This document shows, in pieces, positions 55,751 through 61,934 of a stretch of DNA of 61,934 bases. The position numbers and the translations under genes were made by a program. The stretch comes from a virus. How positions within the stretch are numbered: position 1 is the first letter of the stretch; every line of letters starts with the position of its first letter. The stretch lies in IMG/VR virus record IMGVR_UViG_3300031455_000003, positions 1-61,934 of that record. One strand, written 5' to 3'. The notes beneath the pieces are model-generated. The model searched no databases. It was not told the origin of the DNA and saw only the letters and a list, made by a program, of their open reading frames with translations.

Positions 55751-56163
55751 GCCGAGACGCCTCCCTGACCCTCGATTGGGCGGACGGAACTTATCCGTTC
55801 CGTCTCGCCATCGGCGAGCTGCGCGAACTGCAGGAGAAGGTGGACTGCGGCCCGCTCGTGCTGTTCCGCCGGCTGCAGGACGGGTCGTGGCGCGTCGATG
55901 ACATGGCTCAGATCCTGCGGCTCGGGCTCATTGGCGGCGGCATGACGCCAGCCGAGGCGCTGCGCCTGACCCGGGTCTATGTCGAGCAGCGCCCCCCGCT
56001 CGAGAACGTGCTCCACGCGCAGGGGGTTCTCTGGGTCGCCCTGGCGGGCGCGCCGGATGAAGCCGCAGTTCAAAAAAAAAGCGCAGGGAAACAGAGGCGC
56101 TCGCCGAACTCCCGCAAGGCAAATGGCGCTTCGCCACGATCTACGGAGCAGGTGGCGCAATAG
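55747..56163 (+). CDS. Tail assembly chaperone, first frame (GTA-like)
   Basis: A 138-residue protein (GTG start). LTLDWADGTYPFRLAIGEL, with MTPAEALRLTRVYVEQRP, matches the GTA-type tail chaperone. After the nine-A tract the zero frame becomes low-complexity basic sequence up to the stop, which suggests that a fraction of ribosomes is meant to leave it. Confidence 0.8.
   Translation: MSRDASLTLDWADGTYPFRLAIGELRELQEKVDCGPLVLFRRLQDGSWRVDDMAQILRLGLIGGGMTPAEALRLTRVYVEQRPPLENVLHAQGVLWVALAGAPDEAAVQKKSAGKQRRSPNSRKANGASPRSTEQVAQ
56073..56079 (+). other. Candidate -1 ribosomal frameshift site
   Basis: The heptamer A AAA AAA in a run of nine A (56072-56080), in phase with the zero frame (CAA AAA AAA AGC). 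Slipping back one base enters the frame that encodes the second chaperone domain. Confidence 0.75.
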
Positions 56164-56324
56164 GCTTTCCGCCCCGCGAGGTGGACGCGATGAGCCTCTG
56201 GCAGTTCAACGCTGCGGTTGAGGGCTACCTCGACGCGCACGTGCCGGAATATGGGTTAAGCCATGCCGAGGCAGATGAAATCTGGGCCTGGATGCAGGAG
56301 AAGGAAGGGCTGCGGCCGAACTAG
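56079..56324 (+). CDS. Tail assembly chaperone, -1 frame extension
   Basis: An open frame of 81 residues reached by -1 slippage, with coherent protein sequence (ETEALAELPQGKWRFATIYG, then MSLWQFNAAVEGYLDAHVP and HAEADEIWAWMQ), typical of small phage tail chaperones. The internal ATG at 56190 could give a separate 44-residue product. The fusion would coat the tape measure, like gpGT in lambda. Confidence 0.75.
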   Translation, partial: KRRETEALAELPQGKWRFATIYGAGGAIGFPPREVDAMSLWQFNAAVEGYLDAHVPEYGLSHAEADEIWAWMQEKEGLRPN

Positions 56325-56527
56325 TAGCGGTTCAGCTTCACGCCTTCGAGCGGATCCGGCGTCGAGATGCGCGTCTTTTCGACCCGTTGTGCGAAGGCGA
56401 CATAGGCCAGCGCGAAGATCCCGAACACCACGCCGAGCGCGAGCCAGACGAATACGTTGCGACCCTTGGCGGTGGCAACCACGGCAGTCAGCCCGCCGAA
56501 GAACAGCCAGAAGATGAGAAATTCCAT
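56321..56527 (-). CDS. Reverse-strand small membrane protein (moron)
   Basis: A 68-residue protein from the ATG at 56527, with AGGAGG six bases before it. Two membrane segments (FLIFWLFFGGLTAVVATA and VFVWLALGVVFGIFALAYVA). It lies against the late operon between tail chaperone and tape measure, and its stop overlaps the chaperone stop at CTAG. Expected to act in the host membrane, for instance in exclusion of other phages. Confidence 0.7.
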   Translation of the reverse strand: MEFLIFWLFFGGLTAVVATAKGRNVFVWLALGVVFGIFALAYVAFAQRVEKTRISTPDPLEGVKLNRY

Positions 56528-56592
56528 CCGGTCCTCCTGTTGCGAATGCAGGAGCAAATCGCGTCGGGATGCCGGGCATTCAAGGGGAACAA

Positions 56593-58623
56593 ATGGCGAC
56601 AGACCTCGAAAAGCTCGTCGTCAGCCTTAGCGCGGACTTCAAGAGCTACGAAAACGCAATGGCCAAGGCCTCCGGGATCACCCGGAAGCAGCTTGCGCAG
56701 ATCAAGGCGGATGCCGTCGCGGCTGGCGGCGGATCGGTCGTGGCGTTCGACGGCGCCGCCCGGAGCGCGAAGAAGTTCGGGAGCGGAGCGTCCGCAGCGG
56801 CCCGTCAGGTGGCGCAACTCAAGGGTCAGACGGGAAACCTGGCGGCGCAGTTCAACGATATCGGCGTGCAACTTGCCGGCGGTCAGTCGCCGTTCCTGAT
56901 CGCCCTTCAGCAGGGGACGCAGATCAACCAGGTGCTCGGCGGCGCGGGCGCGCGCGGCGCGGTGGCGGCGCTTGGCGGGGCGTTCATGTCTCTGCTCAAT
57001 CCCGTTTCGCTCGCGACGATTGGCATTATCGCCGCAGGCGGGGCGGCCGTGCAGTATTTCTCATCGCTCTTCCGCGATGGCGACAAGTCAGCCGAGGAAC
57101 TGAAAAAGCAATCCGACCTGATCCGCCAAGTGGCCAAGGATTGGGGCGACGCGGTTCCGGGTATCCGCGCCTACGCAGACCAGCTTGAGAGGGCGGCCCG
57201 TAGCGCCGACATTCTCCAGGCGGCGCAGTCGGTTCAAGATCAGATCGCCGGCAAGCTGCTTGAGAGATTCCGGGCGCTGACCGCAGAACACAAGAACGCC
57301 ATCAGCCTTATCCCGGACGTGAATCGGGAATACGGCGTTCTCGCCGGCAAGATGGAGAGCGGCGGAGCGACCACTGAGGATTTCCAGCGCATTTTGGACA
57401 TCCTTGCGTCGGTTCTCGATACCGAGACTAGCCCTGCGCTGGAGACCCTGCGCGCCGCGCTGGCCGCAATGCAGGCGCAAGCCGCGGGGGCGGCATCCTC
57501 GATCGCGCAAGTTGGTAATGAAGCGGCAGTGGCGGCCGGCAAGGTTCGCGACTTCGCGGCTGCGCAGGCGATGCGCGACAGCACGCGCTCGGTTCTGCAG
57601 GACCAGAAGGATTTCGTCGCCGAGCAGGATCGGCTGAACAGCCTTACGGCCGATCAATTGGCGATGGAGCGCGAGATTGCATCCGTCCGCTCGGACGCTG
57701 AGCGCGACGGAACGGTCATAGATGCCACCACCGCCACACGCCTGGCGCAGGATAGACTTGCGGCGGAGAAGGCCCGCGCTGAAGCCGCAAAGGCGGCGCG
57801 TAGTTCTGGCGGCGGCGGTGGTGGCGGACGCTCCGCGTCTGTCTCCGAGGCCGAGCGCGAGCGCGAAGCGGTCATCAAGCTGATCGAGGCGCTGCAGTTC
57901 GAACAGTCGCTGATCGGCGCTACCGACCTAGAGCGCGAGAAGGCGAACCAACTACGCCGGGCCGGAACTGCCGCAACGGCTGAGCAGCGCGCCCAGATCG
58001 AGGGCATCGTCACTGCGTCCTACGCAATGACGGAAGAGCTTGCCCGCACTGAAGAGCAGATGGAGGCGCTGAAGGATCTCAGCCGCGACGTGCTCGGCGG
58101 GATGGTGGAAGACCTGATCGACGGGGCGGACGCAGCGGATGTTCTGTCGAATGCGCTGGCCCGTGTCGGCGGATCGCTGATCCAGTCCGGTCTGGATGCT
58201 CTGATCGAGGGGGCGTTCGCCGGTCGAACTGGATCGGCTGGCGGCATTTTCGGTGGTCGGATCATCCCCGGCATCCTGCACAGCGGCGGCATCGCCGGCG
58301 TCGATGGCTATGGACATGGCCGCAGCGTTTCGCCGGCAGTGTTCGCCAACGCGCGCAGGATGCACACCGGCGGCATCGCCGGCCTGATGCCGGGCGAGGT
58401 TCCGGCGATCTTGCAAAAGGGCGAGCGGGTCATCCCGCGTGGCGGATCGGGGGGCGGCAACATGGATGTGCGCGTCTACGTCGATCAGGATGGCAACTGG
58501 CAGGCGGCGGTGGAGCGCATTGCCGGCGCGCGCGTGCGAGGCGAAGCCCCCCGGATCGTCGGCCAGTCGGTGAAGGCGGTGCGGGACGGCAATGCCGCGT
58601 CGGCGCGGTTCTTGAGTGGCTAA
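56593..58623 (+). CDS. Tail tape measure protein
   Basis: A 676-residue protein from the ATG at 56593 (ribosome site AAGGGGA). The start (LEKLVVSLSADFKSYENAMA) and QFNDIGVQLAGGQSPFLIAL are typical of tape measure N-termini. A hydrophobic stretch lies near 130-165, followed by coiled coils, a Gly-rich break (about 405) and a C-terminal region (LMPGEVPAILQKGERVIPRG). At 1.5 angstrom per residue it would set a tail near 100 nm. Confidence 0.9.
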   Translation: MATDLEKLVVSLSADFKSYENAMAKASGITRKQLAQIKADAVAAGGGSVVAFDGAARSAKKFGSGASAAARQVAQLKGQTGNLAAQFNDIGVQLAGGQSPFLIALQQGTQINQVLGGAGARGAVAALGGAFMSLLNPVSLATIGIIAAGGAAVQYFSSLFRDGDKSAEELKKQSDLIRQVAKDWGDAVPGIRAYADQLERAARSADILQAAQSVQDQIAGKLLERFRALTAEHKNAISLIPDVNREYGVLAGKMESGGATTEDFQRILDILASVLDTETSPALETLRAALAAMQAQAAGAASSIAQVGNEAAVAAGKVRDFAAAQAMRDSTRSVLQDQKDFVAEQDRLNSLTADQLAMEREIASVRSDAERDGTVIDATTATRLAQDRLAAEKARAEAAKAARSSGGGGGGGRSASVSEAEREREAVIKLIEALQFEQSLIGATDLEREKANQLRRAGTAATAEQRAQIEGIVTASYAMTEELARTEEQMEALKDLSRDVLGGMVEDLIDGADAADVLSNALARVGGSLIQSGLDALIEGAFAGRTGSAGGIFGGRIIPGILHSGGIAGVDGYGHGRSVSPAVFANARRMHTGGIAGLMPGEVPAILQKGERVIPRGGSGGGNMDVRVYVDQDGNWQAAVERIAGARVRGEAPRIVGQSVKAVRDGNAASARFLSG

Positions 58624-59335
58624 GGTCTACGCGTGGCCTCCGGTCTACGCCTTCGGTCCGGAGTGGACGATCGACGCTCCCATCAATTCATCGGCGGCGT
58701 GGCCGAGCGGTGCTCGCTATGCGTCGTCGGCCGGGCCGGTGCGGAGACTGGCGAGCCTCAGCGTCTCAGCGCTCGCCTGTGGGCGGCATGGCGCGGGCTA
58801 CATGGAGGCGCTGAAGCGGTATCTTGAGGGCGGCCAGCACTACGTGCGCCTGGTCTCGCGCCGGATCAACCGCGGCCCAGCCTATCCGGACGCGCTGCGC
58901 CAAAGCGGCGTCCTGACCTACAGCGGCGCGCCAGGAACATGGATCGGCCCATGGTATACCGGCACAGTCCTGACCGCGGCTCGCACGTCGCCGGACTTCA
59001 CGCTGCAGGTCGAGGGGCTGCCGCCCAGCACCACGGTCGCTTGGCCTGGCGAGTTTGTGACGGTCTATCGATCGAGCGATCAGGCCGAAAGCACGGTCAT
59101 GGTCTCCCGCCCGGCTCGGTCCGACGGCTCGGGCATCGCCAACATCCGCACGGTGACTGAGGCGGCATGGAGCGGCCGGATCAACATCGGCACGTCCGAA
59201 ACGGCGGTGTTCGCCGCCATGGGCATCCCGCGCTCGGCCCGGCCTCTGTCCGGCGATTGGTTCTACGACTGGAGCTTCCGCGAGGTCTTCGCGAGCGAGC
59301 TTTCCGGCGGCTTCGAGGAAATCGACCCTTGGTGA
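58616..59335 (+). CDS. Tail tip protein, distal-tail position (GTG start)
   Basis: A 239-residue protein overlapping the tape measure by 8 bases. WPPVYAFGPEWTIDAPINSS and HYVRLVSRRINRGPAYPDAL recur in siphovirus tail proteins after the tape measure, the place of the distal tail protein. Exact family not recognised. Confidence 0.7.
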   Translation: MAKVYAWPPVYAFGPEWTIDAPINSSAAWPSGARYASSAGPVRRLASLSVSALACGRHGAGYMEALKRYLEGGQHYVRLVSRRINRGPAYPDALRQSGVLTYSGAPGTWIGPWYTGTVLTAARTSPDFTLQVEGLPPSTTVAWPGEFVTVYRSSDQAESTVMVSRPARSDGSGIANIRTVTEAAWSGRINIGTSETAVFAAMGIPRSARPLSGDWFYDWSFREVFASELSGGFEEIDPW

Positions 59336-59901
59336 GCAGGGACGCTGGCGGGACGCTTCTGGCCGAGTTCGCCAAGGATTTCTTTCACCCGGTCGTGCTC
59401 GTCTACGTGGACTGGCCCGTAACACCGATCAGGGCGCACACCGGCCGCGGCACGATCGCATGGGGCGGGAACAACTGGTCCGGCGTCTGGCGTTTCGGGG
59501 CGGTTACCCTTCCCCCGGAGACCGGCGGCATGGCGACGGCGAGAGCGACGGCGAGCATCGTCGGCCAGCCGGAGGAAATCTACGCGCAGCTTGACGCGCC
59601 GATCCGCAACCGGGCGTGCGAGATGTGGTTCGGGGCAGTTTCGGAGCGTGCCGGGGACACCCTGGTCGGAACGCCGGTCTCGGTCTTCTCGGGCTACATG
59701 GACGCTGCCCGAGCGCCGATCCTCGAGACGGAGAGCGGCTTCGAAATGGCGATGGAGGTCGAGTTCGCGAGCGGCCCCCCGGCTCGAGCGCGCGGCTCCT
59801 ACTACCACAGCGATGCGGATCAGCGACGCGCCTACCCGACCGACAGCGCGGGGCGGCTGCTGATTTCCAACCTCGCCAGGTCAGCGACGCTGCGGTGGTA
59901 G
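59332..59901 (+). CDS. Tail tip hub-associated protein (GTG start)
   Basis: A 189-residue protein. FFHPVVLVYVDWPVTPIRAH, PPETGGMATARATASIVG and FSGYMDAARAPIL are common in minor tail proteins of alphaproteobacterial phages. GTGA overlap with the gene before. Confidence 0.7.
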   Translation: MSRDAGGTLLAEFAKDFFHPVVLVYVDWPVTPIRAHTGRGTIAWGGNNWSGVWRFGAVTLPPETGGMATARATASIVGQPEEIYAQLDAPIRNRACEMWFGAVSERAGDTLVGTPVSVFSGYMDAARAPILETESGFEMAMEVEFASGPPARARGSYYHSDADQRRAYPTDSAGRLLISNLARSATLRW

Positions 59902-60269
59902 GTCTGGCGGAAGAAATCATGTCCCGGCCGTTCGTCTGGGGCTGCTGCGACTGCGCTACGGCGGCCTGCGATGTCTACGCGGCCTTGCACGGGGTTGACC
60001 CGCTGGCTGCCTTCCGTGGGGCCTACAGCAGCCACGCAGGGGCCAAGGTGTTTGCAGATAGTCATGGGGGCATCCGCGCGCTGTTCGCCCGCCTGATGGC
60101 CGCCACGGGCGCTGTGCAGCGCGATCCGCTTCCGGGCGATCTCGCGTTGTCGCTCGGGTTTGCCGAGCAGTGTGTTGTGATCTGTGTCGCACCGGACGTG
60201 TTCATGTCGAAGGGGCTGCGGGGTGTCTGGACAAGCCATGCCGCAGAGCTCGCCTACGGCCCGGAATAA
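59895..60269 (+). CDS. NlpC/P60-like tail protein (DUF6950-like)
   Basis: A 124-residue protein (GTG start). PFVWGCCDCATAACDVYAAL places a Cys where NlpC/P60 peptidases have the nucleophile, and a His could be in HAAELAYG or SSHAGAK. Such tail-tip proteins help cut the cell wall at DNA entry. Overlaps the gene before by 7 bases. Confidence 0.7.
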   Translation: MVGLAEEIMSRPFVWGCCDCATAACDVYAALHGVDPLAAFRGAYSSHAGAKVFADSHGGIRALFARLMAATGAVQRDPLPGDLALSLGFAEQCVVICVAPDVFMSKGLRGVWTSHAAELAYGPE

Positions 60270-61934
60270 ATGCCGCCCCTGATAGCGGCGGCGGGCACCG
60301 CCCTCTCCGGCTGGGTCGCGGCCGGCGGTATCGCGGCTGCGGCAACCCAGCTTGCCATCGGCGCCGGCCTGACGCTCGCGTCGAGGCTGATCGTCGGCGG
60401 CCCGCCCACGCCGGAGGCTCCGAAGACAAATCTTCCGGTCCCGTCCTCGCGACCGGAGTATCGGTTCAACTACGGCGAGCGTTTCGTTGACGGCTCGCCG
60501 ATGTGGTGGCGGAAGGATGGCAAGCTCTACCTCTGCGCGATCCTGAACAGCAGGCCGAGCGCAGGGTCGTTTGCGTTCATGATCGACAAGCGGCCGGTGA
60601 CGCTGAAGGCCGGGAATATCTTCGACTTCAACTCCGGCGGCGTTGAAGTGTCGTCGCCGGAGCGATTGGACGGATACGCCTATCTCTGGATAGGGCGCGG
60701 CGATCAGGTATCGCCCCCCGCTGATATCCTGGCCGGCGACGGCGCGGCTTACTTCAACGCCACGGACGGCTGGCGCGGCAGGACGGTTCTCTGGGCCAGA
60801 TTCCAGAAGGGCGCAGCCAAGGATGCGGCCAAGCGGTGGCCCAACGGCGTCCCGGTGGTTCAGGTTTCGGCTCAGTGGTCGCGGGTCTGGGATCCCAGGA
60901 TCAGCAGTCAGGATCCCGACAACCCGAACACATGGACGTGGTCGGCAAATCAGGCCCTTTGCGTCCTTGACGCGCTGCGAACGAACCCGATCCGGCGGTG
61001 GCCGCTGAGCCAACTTTTGTTGCCGAGCTTCATCGACGCCGCGAACGTCGCCGACGAGAATGTGGCGCGCATTTACCCCGCCGGAACGGAAAAGCGATAC
61101 CGTGTCGACGGGCAGATCATCTTTCGCGACGGCGAACTGGAGGCTCAGATCGAGCCGCTCCTTGCGGCCGGCGCGTCGCGGCTGACGCACATCGGCGGCA
61201 AGCTCGGCATCGTGCCTGGGGCCTGGTCGGCGCCGGTCTACACGGCAAGCGCGACGATCGGCCCGCCCGCCTACGAGCGGTGGAAGCCCGGCAAGAGCCT
61301 GACGACGGGGGCGCAGCTTTCCTACGTCGATGCGGAGGGTGACGAGCAGCTGACGCCGCTCCCGGTCTATGAGGTCCCCGGCGCGATATCGGCGGACGGC
61401 GAGGAAAAGATAGCGACGGACGATCTCGCGTTCGTCATGTCGCCCGGGCAGGGACAGCGCGTGCAGAAGATCAGGGCGATGCGCGCCCGTGCTCAGCGAA
61501 GCCTGATCTGCACGCTTCCGCCGGCCGCCTTCAACGTGGTCGCCGGCTCCAACATCACCGTCGCCCTGCCGGCGCCCTACACCCCGGCGAACGGGGTTTA
61601 TGAGGTGACGAGTTCCGATCCCGGCGTGTTCCTGCGGGAAGATGGCGGCGTCGCGATGCGCGTCGAGGTCGAGGCGACCGAGACATCCGAAGCCGTCTAC
61701 GCGTGGAGCCCCGCGACAGAAGAGCGGGAAATGGCGGCTGCGGATTATGACCCGAACCCGCCAGAGATCGAGCGCGGCGGAGTCATCACGGCGGCGGTCG
61801 GACCGTCGGTTTCACAGGACACCGGCGGCTCACCGATCAACCGCATCCGGTTTCAGTTCGACCCTAGCCCGACCTACAGCGTCGACGGCTACGAGTGGGA
61901 ATTCCGGGTGGCATCCGACGACTGGGAATCCGGG
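60270..61934 (+). CDS. Tail tip/central fiber protein, 5' part (continues at 1-308)
   Basis: 555 residues here, 609 when joined across the genome junction. It starts with a hydrophobic helix (GWVAAGGIAAAATQLAIGAG), frequent in tip proteins. YRFNYGERFVDGSPMWWRKD and AARLYPAGT-type segments fit the TipJ-like position after the NlpC/P60-like gene. Downstream are the fibers, which it probably anchors. Confidence 0.75.
   Translation, partial: MPPLIAAAGTALSGWVAAGGIAAAATQLAIGAGLTLASRLIVGGPPTPEAPKTNLPVPSSRPEYRFNYGERFVDGSPMWWRKDGKLYLCAILNSRPSAGSFAFMIDKRPVTLKAGNIFDFNSGGVEVSSPERLDGYAYLWIGRGDQVSPPADILAGDGAAYFNATDGWRGRTVLWARFQKGAAKDAAKRWPNGVPVVQVSAQWSRVWDPRISSQDPDNPNTWTWSANQALCVLDALRTNPIRRWPLSQLLLPSFIDAANVADENVARIYPAGTEKRYRVDGQIIFRDGELEAQIEPLLAAGASRLTHIGGKLGIVPGAWSAPVYTASATIGPPAYERWKPGKSLTTGAQLSYVDAEGDEQLTPLPVYEVPGAISADGEEKIATDDLAFVMSPGQGQRVQKIRAMRARAQRSLICTLPPAAFNVVAGSNITVALPAPYTPANGVYEVTSSDPGVFLREDGGVAMRVEVEATETSEAVYAWSPATEEREMAAADYDPNPPEIERGGVITAAVGPSVSQDTGGSPINRIRFQFDPSPTYSVDGYEWEFRVASDDWESG
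61792..61934. repeat. Terminal overlap, right copy
   Basis: Matches bases 1-143 with one mismatch at 61918. Marks the closing point of a circular assembly. Confidence 0.9.

Noticed and set aside
1-61934. tRNA genes, diversity-generating retroelement, insertion sequences
   Set aside because: I saw no cloverleaf, no reverse transcriptase with template repeat and no transposase; a dedicated tRNA scan was not possible.

Overview
This window is the complete, circularly closed genome of a temperate, long-tailed (siphovirus-type) bacteriophage. The first 143 bases are repeated at the end (61792-61934) with one mismatch, and a 609-residue tail gene reads in frame across that join, so the unit is about 61,791 bp cut at an arbitrary point inside a tail gene. 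High GC, GTG/TTG starts, tightly overlapping ATGA/GTGA junctions and many protein families typical of alphaproteobacterial phages (GTA-like tail chaperone, NinB, Rad52, DUF1364-like, DUF1064-like) point to an alphaproteobacterial host. The host genus cannot be read from the sequence.

Layout. The late region runs rightward from about 37.3 kb through the join to about 13 kb: HNH nuclease, small and large terminase (the large one interrupted by a class 3 intein), a fused prohead protease-capsid protein, two paralogous small proteins, portal, connector, a 5 kb cassette of beta-helix and repeat proteins, head closure, tail terminator, tail tube, frameshifted tail chaperones, tape measure, tail tip genes, four large fiber/spike genes (one a sialidase-like propeller) and a lysis block (amidase endolysin, holin, lipoprotein). 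Two reverse-strand morons, a HigBA-like toxin-antitoxin pair and a small membrane protein, sit inside this operon.

The leftward early operon (26.6 to 14.0 kb) is about 40 short, overlapping genes ending in a tyrosine integrase. Recognisable members are Rad52-like and NinB recombination proteins, a MazG-like hydrolase, a DUF3850/ASCH-like protein, a DUF1364-like HNH protein, DUF551-like proteins and zinc ribbons. Several junctions reuse the same short sequence, which carries the end of one gene and the ribosome-binding site of the next.

The rightward early operon (27.3 to 37.1 kb) holds Cro, an HNH-HTH protein, secreted and membrane peptides, two methyltransferase-like proteins, a DUF1064 nuclease, a DUF1376-type replication protein with a helicase-loader candidate, and a NusG-like factor placed just before the terminase genes, where a late antiterminator would be expected.

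Control. A CI-like repressor and a Cro-like protein are divergent. I see five copies of a 16-bp palindromic operator, three between cI and cro and two about 550 bp away at the head of the leftward operon. This is a lambda-like OL/OR arrangement. All functional statements are inferred from sequence motifs and gene order; no database search was run.
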